Source: JBBQRS01 sp038214535 (lineage in GTDB: Bacteria > Chloroflexota > Anaerolineae > CG2-30-64-16). From it: DNA of 26,731 nt. Positions 1-7,559 of this stretch are shown piece by piece. Where the stretch lies: contig JBBQRS010000066.1 in assembly GCA_038214535.1 (NCBI GenBank), forward strand, positions 1 through 26,731. Reading direction: 5' to 3'. Below the pieces are notes generated by a model that saw only the letters and a program-made list of their open reading frames with translations, searched no databases and was not told the DNA's origin. The translations under genes were made by a program, and so were the position numbers. Position 1 is the first letter of the stretch. The number at the start of each line of letters is the position of its first letter.

Positions 1-933
1 CCACTCCGCTTTGCCGGTGATGATGCCCGCCTGCGGCCCGCCCAACAGCTTGTCGCCGCTGAACGTCACCAGATCGGCCCCGGCGGCCAGGCTCTCCTGC
101 ACCATCGGCTCTGCGGCTAACCCGTAGCGCGCCGTGTCGAGTAGCGTGCCGCTGCCCAGGTCGTCTACAACCGGCAGGCCGGCCGCGCGCCCCATGGTTA
201 CCATCTCCGCAAGCGATACTTCGGCGATGAACCCGATCTGTTTGAAGTTGGAGGAATGCACGCGTAACAGCAGCGCCGTTTCGGGGCCGATCGCGTCGCG
301 GTAGTCCTGGGCATGGGTGCGATTTGTTGTCCCCACCTCGACCAGCCGCGCCCCGCTCTGTCGCAACACGTCGGGAATGCGGAAGCCCCCGCCGATTTCG
401 ACCAATTGGCCGCGCGAGATGATCACTTCGTGCCCTTGGGCCAGTGCGGAGAGCACCAGAAAGACCGCGCCGGCATTGTTGTTAACCACCAGCGCCGCTT
501 CAGCGCCGGTCAGGCGCGCCAGCAGACCCTCGGCGTGGACGTAGCGTGAGCCGCGTTCGCCCGCTTCCAGGTCATATTCCAGGTTGCTATAGCCTGTCGC
601 CACGCGCCCCATGGCCCGGGTCGCCGCCTTGCTGAGCGGCGCGCGTCCCAGATTAGTGTGGATGATGACGCCGGTGGCGTTGATGACCGGATGCAAGGTT
701 CCGCGCGTCATCTCCCGCAGGCGGCGTTCGATGGCCGCGGCCAACCCGGGCAGGCCGGGCGTGTCGCCGTCCTTGCCCGCGACCTGCCGGCGCGCGGCGT
801 CCAGCGCATCTCGCGCGGCTGCGACGACCAGGTTCCGCCCGTAGGTTTCGACGACCTGCGCCAACTCCGGGCTGTTCAGCAGGTGGTCTACGCCGGGCAA
901 TCGCCGCCGGCGGTCCTGTTGTTCCTGGGTCAT
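1..933 (-). CDS. selA: L-seryl-tRNA(Sec) selenium transferase SelA (partial, C-terminus outside window)
   Basis: SelA is a PLP-dependent cytoplasmic enzyme that converts seryl-tRNA(Sec) to selenocysteinyl-tRNA(Sec) using selenophosphate. The visible 311 residues begin with the N-terminal helical domain typical of SelA (LPGVDHLLNSPEL and GRNLVVAAARDAL). They continue into the fold-type-I core with INATGVIIHTNLGRAPLS, an NNNAGAVFLVLSAL stretch, and the PLP-lysine motif SGDKLLGGPQAGI near the left edge (about positions 10-50). The ATG at 931-933 is chosen because homology starts there; the only purine-rich match (GGAG) lies rather far upstream. The N-terminal domain argues for true SelA over SelA-like aminotransferase paralogues. 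It implies that the organism makes selenoproteins; selB and selC are not in the window and may lie just to the left. Confidence 0.93.
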   Translation of the reverse strand, partial: MTQEQQDRRRRLPGVDHLLNSPELAQVVETYGRNLVVAAARDALDAARRQVAGKDGDTPGLPGLAAAIERRLREMTRGTLHPVINATGVIIHTNLGRAPLSKAATRAMGRVATGYSNLEYDLEAGERGSRYVHAEGLLARLTGAEAALVVNNNAGAVFLVLSALAQGHEVIISRGQLVEIGGGFRIPDVLRQSGARLVEVGTTNRTHAQDYRDAIGPETALLLRVHSSNFKQIGFIAEVSLAEMVTMGRAAGLPVVDDLGSGTLLDTARYGLAAEPMVQESLAAGADLVTFSGDKLLGGPQAGIITGKAEW

Positions 934-960
934 GCTGCTAAAAGTACTCCGTTCGACATG

Positions 961-999
961 AAAAGAAACCAGGTTTTCCTGATGGAAGAACCTGGTTTC
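961..999 (-). terminator. Hairpin followed by T4, probable terminator of the tRNA-Val transcript
   Basis: Perfect 11-bp arms GAAACCAGGTT (965-975) and AACCTGGTTTC (989-999) enclose a 13-nt loop. On the minus strand the hairpin is followed by TTTT (961-964). It lies between the tRNA-Val gene and selA, so it could end the tRNA transcript or attenuate read-through into selA, for which no separate promoter is visible in the remaining 27 bp. Confidence 0.6.
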
Positions 1000-1036
1000 G
1001 GACCCTGCGATCCTTTCGTGTCAGGCTTTCGCAAAG

Positions 1037-1110
1037 TGGGCGAAACAGGACTCGAACCCGTGACCTCCTCGGTGTAAACGAGGCGCTCTAACCAACTGAG
1101 CTATTCGCCC
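1037..1110 (-). tRNA. tRNA-Val (anticodon UAC)
   Basis: On the minus strand the 74-nt gene starts GGGCGAATAGCTCAG and ends with the T-arm GGGTTCGAGTCC and acceptor strand TTCGCCC plus discriminator A. The seven-base acceptor stem is fully paired (1104-1110 with 1038-1044). The anticodon stem CCTCG/CGAGG encloses loop TTTACAC, giving anticodon TAC, which reads GUA and other Val codons. The 3' CCA is not encoded. It lies between ftsK and selA on the same strand as both. Confidence 0.97.
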
Positions 1111-1141
1111 GCTGCCGCGCCATTATACTCTGAATTCGCCT

Positions 1142-1195
1142 ACCACGGAAAACACAGAACAAGTCTATTTCTGCCTTTTCCGTCTGTTTCGTGGT
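1142..1195. repeat. Imperfect inverted repeat in the ftsK-tRNA gap
   Basis: ACCACGGAAAACACAGA at the left and a CTGTTTCGTGGT arm at the right form an imperfect palindrome between the end of ftsK and the tRNA gene. It resembles small dispersed intergenic palindromes and could also weakly terminate the ftsK transcript. No T-run is seen. Confidence 0.3.
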
Positions 1196-1239
1196 TCATT
1201 ACCGATACCGATACTCCGAGTGTATTAACGATTTCCGGG

Positions 1240-3444
1240 TCAGGCGAGTTCTTCGCTTTCGCCCAGCAGCACCGCGCGGCTGCGGCCGCCGCCCTCGTCG
1301 GGGCCGACCGCGCCCATGTCTTCGAGCTGCTCCATCAGGCGCGCGGCGCGCGGGAAGCCGATGCGTAGTTGGCGCTGGAGCATGGAGGTCGAAATCTGAT
1401 CGCGTGCGCGGATCAGCGCGATCGCCTGGTCGAGTAGTTCATCGGTCGGGTCCTCGTCATCGAGCAGCCCGGCCCACGGCGGAATGACCACTGCCGGGGC
1501 GTCGTCGGCTCGCGTCTTCCAGAAGTCAACGATCCCCTCGATCTCGCGGTCGGAGACGAAACAGCCCTGGATGCGCGCCAGCTTGGCGGAATCCGGCGAC
1601 ATGAACAGCATATCGCCGCGCCCCAGCAGCCGTTCCGCGCCCGGTGTGTCCAGGATCACGCGGCTGTCTATCTGTGAGGTGACGGCGAAGGCCACACGGG
1701 CCGGGAAGTTGGCCTTGATCAGCCCGGTGATCACATCCACGCTGGGCCGCTGGGTCGCGAGGATCAGGTGGATGCCGGTCGCGCGTGACATCTGGGCCAG
1801 CCGGCAGATTTGCCGCTCGATATCGAACCCCGAGTTCATCATCAGGTCGGCCATCTCGTCAATGATGAGCATCAGGTAGGGCAGCGCCTCATCTTGCCGT
1901 TTCTTGCCGAGCTTCTGGTTATATTGCTCGATATTGCGCACCCCGCTCTCCGCGAAGTGCCGGTAGCGATCATCCATCTGCATCGTCAGCCAGGCCAGCG
2001 CGCCCGGCGCTTTGCTCGTATCGGTGATTACCGGGCCGACCAGATGGGGGATGCCGTTGTACGCGGGCAACTCGACCATCTTCGGGTCCACCATCACGAA
2101 CTGCACCTGTTGCGCGGTGTTGTTCATCAGCAGGCTGGAGATGATCGCATTGAGGCATACCGATTTGCCCGAGCCGGTTGCCCCCGCGATCAGCAGGTGC
2201 GGCATTTTGGTCAGGTCCACGACGATCGGGTCGCCGGAGACGTCGCGGCCCAGGGCTAGCGCCAGCGGCGACGCCACTTTCGCGAACTGCTTCGATTCGA
2301 GGATGCCGCGCAGCCCGACCATCGTCTTGTCGGTGTTGGGAATCTCGATGCCCACGTAGGGCCGCCCCGGTACCGGCGCTTCGATGCGGATGGACGGCGC
2401 GGCCAGCGCCAGCGCCAGATCGTTGTTCAGGCGCAGGATGCTATGCACCGACACGCGGCGTCGTTGGGTCTCGCCGTTGCGCAACTCCTTGATGATCTCG
2501 CCCGGCTCCAGCCCGAACTGGGTGACGGTCGGCCCCTCTTTGATGCTCACCACCTCGACGGGTACGCCGAACTCGGCCAGCGTTTGCTTCAACGTTTGGG
2601 CGCGTTGGCGCACGTCCGCGCCGCCCCCATTTGTGGTTTGGGTGGGCGCGAGGAGATCCATTTGCGGCAGTGAACCGGCGCGCGGTTTGGCGCGCTTTGG
2701 CGATGCAGGCGGTTTTGCAGGGGCGGCTTGCGGCGGGGGTGCGGATGGCCTGGCGCTGAGGCGATGGGAGGGCGGTGATTCCGCCAATACGTCGTCCAGC
2801 GCTTCCGGGCTTGCGCCGGCCGAGTCGTCCGATTCGCCCAGCCGCCACAGGCTCCGCCACCCCGCGAGCTGCCCGCCAAGTTGCGCCGCGCCCGCGCCGA
2901 TGAGCACGCCGCCGCGTTGCACCCAGTCGAGGAACGGGCGGAACGAAAGGCCGGCGGGAATTGCCAGGGTAGTGGGGATAGGCATCGGTTCGGCGGGTTG
3001 GGCGACCGCCGACCTATGCAGCCCGTAAAATACGCCGACGCCCGCGCCGACCGCCACCAGGAGCGTCAGGACACGCGCCGCCGTCACGCCCATGACGCTC
3101 AACAGCAACTCGCTGCCCGCCCAGCCGACCAACCCGCCGCCTTCGCCCGCCAGCGCCGCGCCCAGCGGGTTGGCCCGCCCGATGTGCGATAAGACGAGGA
3201 GCGCCAGAAACAGCAATTCTGCGAAGATCAGCGCTACCCACGGAGCATCGAAGTGCGCCTCGGGTTGGGTGATCAGCAGCAGCCCGGCGGCCAACAGCCC
3301 CGCGGTGACCACGAAGCCGCCCCAACCAAGCAGGACGCGCAGGGGCGCGCCGCCATCGCCGAACAGGCCGGGGATGAGCAGCACGAGACCGATCAGCCCC
3401 CCGATCAGGAGCGCCGTCCCCAGGATTTTGCGTGATACGGCCAT
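1240..3444 (-). CDS. ftsK: DNA translocase FtsK/SpoIIIE family
   Basis: FtsK is a membrane-anchored hexameric DNA pump that clears and resolves chromosome termini at the division septum. The 734 residues hold an N-terminal membrane domain with about four helices (roughly 7-29, 38-58, 68-88, 113-141), a Pro/Ala-rich linker (about 215-255), and an alpha/beta motor domain. The motor has Walker A GATGSGKS at 421-428, Walker B LIIDEMADL at 526-534, and the ATQRPSVDVITG motif. The C-terminal winged-helix gamma domain (about 665-730), with ISTSMLQRQLRIGFPRA, recognises KOPS-like sequences in the family. The length is on the short side for FtsK, because the linker is short. The start ATG at 3442-3444 has no strong Shine-Dalgarno sequence. 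It lies 54 bp downstream of the S1-domain gene on the same strand. Confidence 0.95.
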   Translation of the reverse strand: MAVSRKILGTALLIGGLIGLVLLIPGLFGDGGAPLRVLLGWGGFVVTAGLLAAGLLLITQPEAHFDAPWVALIFAELLFLALLVLSHIGRANPLGAALAGEGGGLVGWAGSELLLSVMGVTAARVLTLLVAVGAGVGVFYGLHRSAVAQPAEPMPIPTTLAIPAGLSFRPFLDWVQRGGVLIGAGAAQLGGQLAGWRSLWRLGESDDSAGASPEALDDVLAESPPSHRLSARPSAPPPQAAPAKPPASPKRAKPRAGSLPQMDLLAPTQTTNGGGADVRQRAQTLKQTLAEFGVPVEVVSIKEGPTVTQFGLEPGEIIKELRNGETQRRRVSVHSILRLNNDLALALAAPSIRIEAPVPGRPYVGIEIPNTDKTMVGLRGILESKQFAKVASPLALALGRDVSGDPIVVDLTKMPHLLIAGATGSGKSVCLNAIISSLLMNNTAQQVQFVMVDPKMVELPAYNGIPHLVGPVITDTSKAPGALAWLTMQMDDRYRHFAESGVRNIEQYNQKLGKKRQDEALPYLMLIIDEMADLMMNSGFDIERQICRLAQMSRATGIHLILATQRPSVDVITGLIKANFPARVAFAVTSQIDSRVILDTPGAERLLGRGDMLFMSPDSAKLARIQGCFVSDREIEGIVDFWKTRADDAPAVVIPPWAGLLDDEDPTDELLDQAIALIRARDQISTSMLQRQLRIGFPRAARLMEQLEDMGAVGPDEGGGRSRAVLLGESEELA

Positions 3445-3498
3445 CAGGCGTGCGCTTTCGAGAACATCGGAACGATATGCCTTTTCTTAGATCTGCGG

Positions 3499-4497
3499 TT
3501 AAGCCGAAACCTGCGGATTGGAGGCGACGGCGCTTCGACTGCGCGGCTCTTCGGCCTCACGCATCGTTAGGGCTACCCGCCGCTTAACGCTATCTACGTT
3601 GAGCACCCGCACGCGAACCTGGTCGCCCTCGTTGACGACGTTGCGCGGGTGCATGAAGTTGCCTTCGGCCAACTCCGAAACGTGGATCAGCCCTTCGAGG
3701 CCGGCTTCGAGCCGGGCGAATGCCCCGAAACTGACGACGTTCGTGATCGTGGCGTCGAGAACTTGCCCTGCGCAATAGCGTGACTCGACATCGCGCCACG
3801 GATCGGGCGTCAGCCGTTTGCGGCTCAGGGCGACCTTGCGCTCCTCGGCGTTGACCTGCAAGACCACCACTTCCAGCGAGTCGCCCGGTTCGAGCACGTC
3901 GCTCGCGGTTTCCACGCGCCCCCAGGAGAGCTCGGAAATATGGATCAGGCCCTCGAAGCCGCCCAGATCAACGAACGCGCCGAACGCGCACAGGTTAGTG
4001 ACGGTTCCGAAACAGACCTGCCCCGGCATCAGCGTGGACAGCAGGAGCTCCCCGCGTCCATCTTCGCGCGCCAGTCGCTCCGACAGGATCAGCCGGCAGC
4101 GCGAACGGTCAATCTCAACAACACGCACGACCAGGCATTCGCCGATACGTGATGCGAATGCTGCGGCGCGTTCGGTGGGGCCGGCCGGCAGCGATGTGCC
4201 GTAGAGATGCGAGGCGGGCACGAAACCTTGCAACCCCTCCACCTCGGTGAGCAACCCGCCGCGGTTGTAGCCGGAGATGGTCACCTCGACATCTTCATCG
4301 TCGGCCATGCGGCTTTCCATCCGATTCCACACTTCGTCATCGCTGGCGATGGCGCCATTTTCCCAGCGCCCCGCATGAAACGCCAGACTTGCGACGCCGT
4401 TGCTACCCGCCCAATCGTCCGGCTCCGCATCATGTGTTTCGGGGCCAAACTCCTCCTCGATATCCTGTAACAGCGATACCCAGTATCCGTCATCCAT
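3499..4497 (-). CDS. S1 RNA-binding domain protein (three S1 repeats)
   Basis: The 332-residue protein is predicted to be cytoplasmic and to bind RNA, as small ribosomal-protein-S1-like proteins do. After an acidic N-terminus (about 1-60) it has three S1 OB-fold domains at about 66-143, 155-229 and 243-314. The second and third show the classical FGAFVDLGGFEGLIHISELSW and FGAFARLEAGLEGLIHVSEL signatures. The first (GLQGFVPASHLYG) is more divergent, as in the non-RNA-binding repeats of S1. The start at 4497 is chosen because GAGGAACGAGGAATT lies directly upstream; a longer in-frame reading would overlap the neighbouring gene and has no homology. E. coli S1 has six repeats, so this is a short form. 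It could be the organism's S1 or an accessory RNA-binding protein; I cannot decide from the sequence. Confidence 0.88.
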   Translation of the reverse strand: MDDGYWVSLLQDIEEEFGPETHDAEPDDWAGSNGVASLAFHAGRWENGAIASDDEVWNRMESRMADDEDVEVTISGYNRGGLLTEVEGLQGFVPASHLYGTSLPAGPTERAAAFASRIGECLVVRVVEIDRSRCRLILSERLAREDGRGELLLSTLMPGQVCFGTVTNLCAFGAFVDLGGFEGLIHISELSWGRVETASDVLEPGDSLEVVVLQVNAEERKVALSRKRLTPDPWRDVESRYCAGQVLDATITNVVSFGAFARLEAGLEGLIHVSELAEGNFMHPRNVVNEGDQVRVRVLNVDSVKRRVALTMREAEEPRSRSAVASNPQVSA

Positions 4498-4559
4498 AAT
4501 TCCTCGTTCCTCTCCACGGTACATAGTTCTGTCTTGCAAAATCCAAATGTGCCGGACTC

Positions 4560-4634
4560 GAGGCTTCAGCCGGTTTTTGCGACATACGCGGCATGTGCTC
4601 AACCGGCTGAAGCCTCCAATCCTCTGTATTGGAG
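4560..4634. repeat. Palindromic intergenic repeat, GGCTTCAGCCGG family, copy 1
   Basis: Perfect 16-bp arms GAGGCTTCAGCCGGTT (4560-4575) and AACCGGCTGAAGCCTC (4601-4616) are separated by 25 nt. A second small hairpin, CTCCAAT/ATTGGAG (4614-4634), follows immediately. It lies between the S1 gene and the membrane sensor gene. The same core recurs at 9615-9678 and 15593-15709. It could also act as a terminator of the sensor transcript, but there is no T-run. Confidence 0.75.
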
Positions 4635-4658
4635 TGCTGCCTGGTATACGCCCCGTTG

Positions 4659-6656
4659 CTAACTTTGTTCGCGCGTTGCTTCTGCCTCGACTGCTTGCGC
4701 GCCCGGCGGCGTCTGCCCGTTCGAGCCGTCTGTCGCGGCCGCCTCCATCTCTGCAAGGGTGCGCGCGACTTCTGCCACCGCGGCGCGCTGTTTGCGATAC
4801 AAATCCGATTCGCTCATCGCCAGGCGGTTGGCGATGTCCCGCACGCGCTGGCCCTGGATGAAGCGCAAGTCGAGGATGTTGTAAAGCAACCACTCCGACG
4901 TCGTTAGCTTGCGTTCGCCCTGCGGGCGTTGGCGCTCGATGGCTTCCTGCAGGACGCTGCGCAGGGCGCGCGTCAGGTTGCCGTCTTGCGCCTGCAGGGC
5001 CTGGTGAACGATTTGCAGCCCGACAAGTGGACTCTCGCTCAGTTTTGGGCCGCCCCAGTAGTGGCTCAACGCATCTTTCACCGCCTGCTGCCATGAACCG
5101 TCCACATCGGTGAGCGCTTCCTCCCCGGTGATGGTTTGCGAGAGCAGCGGTCGGGCATAGCGCACGGCGCTGCGCCACTCCTGAATCCGCTCCAGATCGG
5201 GCAGGATACTTTGCAAGGTCGAGAAAACGCCTTCCTGGACGTAGCGGTCTGCCATGGCCGCCGCGGCGTGTTCCAGCAAGGCGTTGACCTCCACCTGTTC
5301 CTCATTGTCCAGGTCTATGGTTGCGGCTCGCGCCTTCATTGCCAGCACACCGAGCGTTCGTTCACCGTCTTGCGCCTGCAATGGGACATACCAGTATTCA
5401 CCATTGCTCTGGAATCGCAGCGATTCGGTTGCCTTCGCGCCATTGCCTGAGACTGGCGCAGCGGACAGAGCGCGGCTGCCTGCGGATGCGGCGAAAGCGG
5501 CTGCCGCCGGGTCGTTTCCGACAGAAGCGACGACATCCAGGCCGTCTTCCGTCTCGACCAGCACGAACCCCGTATCTACCCGCAGCAATTCGCACAGGTT
5601 GATGAGGATGTTGTCCAGAAACTGGCGCAGATCGCTGCTGGTGAGCAGCCGCCGGTCCAACGTCTGAATCCAGGCGATCTCATCTTCATCCTGGCGATAG
5701 ATCAGCCGATCAATCCACGGTTTGGCGGCGTTTACGGCCAACTGTCCCAGCACGATCACGCCCACGACGGCGAAGATCAGCACCGTGTCGCGGGGCAACC
5801 CCAGGATGGACTCGACGCGCGGGATGACCAGCATCACCATCAGCACCGCGATGCCCACCACCGGGCCGTGCAGCAGGTAATGCAATAGGTCTTGCCGCAC
5901 GACACGATCAGGTAACAATTCGCTGTAATACGACACGCTATACGCCATGACAATCAGCATCAGACCGACCATGACGCTGGCGATCATTGACATAAGCAGG
6001 ACGACGACTTCCGGAACCTGCGCCGCAAAACCGGAAGCAACCAGATAGGGAAAGACCCCCAGGCCGGGCGCGAAGAAGGCCAACGCCAGATAGGTCATGC
6101 GGCGACGCGAGGCGGGCGTCAGACACCGGCGGCGGGCGCGGATGACGTTAGAGGCGCCGTAGATCGCGGTGGCGAAAAAGTAGAACACGAAGAACGGGAA
6201 CAGCGGCCCCGCGGAAAGGTGGCTGACTGGCGGCGCAAACGTGCCGTCATAGACCAGCCGGTCGGTGAAGAGCGCCAAAAGGATGAGCACGCCGCTGATC
6301 ACATAGGACGCCCAGACGAGGCGGCGACGACGGGTCGAAAGGTGGCGTGTCGTCCGTAGCAGCGCGTCGGAGAAGTGCAGGTATGCGGCGGGCACCATGG
6401 CGATCCCGATCCACTGCACGCGCAGCCAGATCAGCGCATCTTTCGGCCCTTCGACAAGCTGAACGAGGACGTCACACGCATAGACGATCAGAACGCAGAC
6501 CAGCAGGACGCTGAACGCCTGGGCCACATCGCTGCGCACGTTGCGTGTGAGCATATAGCCCAGTAGCGAGAAGGCAGTGATGACGATGGCCGAGGCGAGG
6601 ATGAGGTTGCCAAAGGCCAGGACGGCGGGCCAGTTGATGCCCGATTCGGTGATCAT
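4659..6656 (-). CDS. Membrane sensor: 7TM-type N-terminus, GAF domain, C-terminal HTH, no kinase domain
   Basis: This is a 665-residue membrane protein. The N-terminal half has about nine hydrophobic segments (roughly 8-34, 43-66, 80-98, 112-131, 150-167, 188-208, 216-243, 262-280, 292-312), resembling the N-terminal 7TM module of some histidine kinases. A cytoplasmic GAF domain follows at about 334-470 (ILINLCELLRVDTGFVLVET). The C-terminal part has no H-box or HATPase motifs. Instead, residues about 585-635 contain a helix-turn-helix-like stretch, VRDIANRLAMSESDLYRKQR, preceded by LTTSEWLLYNILDLRFI, which recalls sigma-region-4/LuxR-type helices. It is therefore probably a one-component membrane regulator, although the HTH could instead be protein-binding. 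It starts 2 bp after the GNAT gene's stop, so the two are cotranscribed. Confidence 0.7.
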   Translation of the reverse strand: MITESGINWPAVLAFGNLILASAIVITAFSLLGYMLTRNVRSDVAQAFSVLLVCVLIVYACDVLVQLVEGPKDALIWLRVQWIGIAMVPAAYLHFSDALLRTTRHLSTRRRRLVWASYVISGVLILLALFTDRLVYDGTFAPPVSHLSAGPLFPFFVFYFFATAIYGASNVIRARRRCLTPASRRRMTYLALAFFAPGLGVFPYLVASGFAAQVPEVVVLLMSMIASVMVGLMLIVMAYSVSYYSELLPDRVVRQDLLHYLLHGPVVGIAVLMVMLVIPRVESILGLPRDTVLIFAVVGVIVLGQLAVNAAKPWIDRLIYRQDEDEIAWIQTLDRRLLTSSDLRQFLDNILINLCELLRVDTGFVLVETEDGLDVVASVGNDPAAAAFAASAGSRALSAAPVSGNGAKATESLRFQSNGEYWYVPLQAQDGERTLGVLAMKARAATIDLDNEEQVEVNALLEHAAAAMADRYVQEGVFSTLQSILPDLERIQEWRSAVRYARPLLSQTITGEEALTDVDGSWQQAVKDALSHYWGGPKLSESPLVGLQIVHQALQAQDGNLTRALRSVLQEAIERQRPQGERKLTTSEWLLYNILDLRFIQGQRVRDIANRLAMSESDLYRKQRAAVAEVARTLAEMEAAATDGSNGQTPPGAQAVEAEATREQS

Positions 6657-6658
6657 TC

Positions 6659-7186
6659 CTACGACCCACGCACAAAATACAATCCGATATCCTGATTCCT
6701 GTAGAAACGCTCGTTGTAACCGCAGAACAAGAAGCCGCTGCGTTGTAAGAAGCCGATGGCGGGATAGTTCTTGCTCTGCACGACCGTCATGACGTGCGAC
6801 AGACCCGCTTGCCGGGCGTGCTGGATGCTGCGCACCAACAGCGCCATACCGATGCCTTGTCGGCGGTGAGCAGGGTCAACCACGAGGTGATGAATCCAGG
6901 CGATGCCCTGATCGGGCTGTGATTCCTGGTCAATGTAGCCCAGGATTTCGTTGGCTTCCGTGGCAACCAGGATCAGGTCGCCGCGTTCCTGGTGCATCAG
7001 CAGCGCCTCCCCCCAGCTCGGGTAGGGCACGCGCATGGTGCGCGGCAACTGCACCGCGCGGAAGCGGGTGGTGATTTCGCCTTCTTCTTCTTGCTGCGTC
7101 ACTTGCCAGACGTGGTCCGTCTCGTAAGACCCCTCTATCGCCAGACAAGCGGCCAGGTCCCTCAAGTCGGCGCGATAGATGTGCAT
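6659..7186 (-). CDS. GNAT family N-acetyltransferase
   Basis: A 175-residue GNAT-fold enzyme that transfers an acetyl group from acetyl-CoA to an unidentified amine. The acetyl-CoA pyrophosphate-binding motif (R/Q-x-x-G-x-G/A) is RRQGIG at about 108-113, following the beta-4 strand IAWIHHLVVDPAHR. The C-terminal NYPAIGFLQRSGFLFCGYNERFYRN is typical of motif B (ending in the FY near the C-terminus). The ATG at 7184-7186 is preferred over an upstream in-frame ATG because GGGAGGGG lies at a suitable distance and homology begins at MHIYRADL. It is the first gene of a two-gene unit with the membrane sensor and has a clear promoter at 7265-7294. The substrate cannot be told. Confidence 0.85.
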   Translation of the reverse strand: MHIYRADLRDLAACLAIEGSYETDHVWQVTQQEEEGEITTRFRAVQLPRTMRVPYPSWGEALLMHQERGDLILVATEANEILGYIDQESQPDQGIAWIHHLVVDPAHRRQGIGMALLVRSIQHARQAGLSHVMTVVQSKNYPAIGFLQRSGFLFCGYNERFYRNQDIGLYFVRGS

Positions 7187-7264
7187 CCTGACCGACCCCT
7201 CCCGATGGTTGCTCGTTGTTCGTTGCATGCGCCTTCACCCACAATCGCACGCGAATCTGTAATC

Positions 7265-7294
7265 ATTCTAGCATTGAGCGCGGCGTTTTGGCAA
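7265..7294 (-). promoter_or_regulatory. Sigma70-type promoter with extended -10 for the GNAT-sensor operon
   Basis: On the minus strand TTGCCA (7289-7294) and TAGAAT (7265-7270) are separated by 18 bp. The -10 is preceded by TGC, an extended -10 TGn motif. The predicted start near 7258 gives a leader of about 70 nt before the ATG at 7186. Confidence 0.65.
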
Positions 7295-7336
7295 GGGTAA
7301 GGCAGAAAGGGGTGCATTTCAAGTTTGGGGCGATAT

Positions 7337-7449
7337 TGTCACCCTGAGCGAGTTAACCATTCAAAGCACGTTACGATGGGTCTCTAGCGAAGGGTCTCGC
7401 GGCGCAAGTCGAGATGCTGAGGCCCAAAACGACGGGCCTCAGCATGACA
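7337..7449. repeat. TGTCA...TGACA intergenic palindromic repeat
   Basis: TGTCACCCTGAGCG at 7337 and GGCCTCAGCATGACA ending at 7449 are imperfect terminal inverted repeats. Within the element the internal hairpin ATGCTGAGGCCC (7414-7425) and GGGCCTCAGCAT (7434-7445) is a perfect 12-bp stem with an 8-nt loop. The CCTGAGCGA and GAAGGGTCTCGC segments match a style of short intergenic repeat found in many copies in bacterial genomes. No gene is seen here. Confidence 0.6.
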
Positions 7450-7472
7450 TGGCGGTAGGTTGCCCCGAAAAT

Positions 7473-7502
7473 GAAATACACCCGCAGAAGCGGGCGTATT
7501 TC
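7473..7502. terminator. Terminator-like hairpin downstream of the permease genes
   Basis: A 13-bp stem, GAAATACACCCGC (7473-7485) with GCGGGCGTATTTC (7490-7502), has one wobble pair and a 4-nt loop. On the minus strand it is followed by ATTTTC. Its position 58 bp past the stop of the last permease gene fits a rho-independent terminator. Confidence 0.55.
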
Positions 7503-7512
7503 GCGAAGTAAT

Positions 7513-7552
7513 CTGTGCGGAGTGCGCATCTGAGGATGCGCACTCCGCACAG
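7513..7552. repeat. Perfect 18-bp hairpin directly after the permease gene
   Basis: CTGTGCGGAGTGCGCATC (7513-7530) and its exact complement (7535-7552) flank a 4-nt loop, 8 bp past the permease stop codon. There is no T-run. It may stabilise the 3' end of the permease mRNA or be a dispersed repeat. Confidence 0.65.
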
Positions 7553-7559
7553 GCGCGCA

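Noticed and set aside
4498..5178. Long N-terminal extension of the S1-domain protein
   Set aside because: It is in frame but overlaps the membrane sensor gene, lacks homology, and a good Shine-Dalgarno sequence precedes the ATG at 4497.
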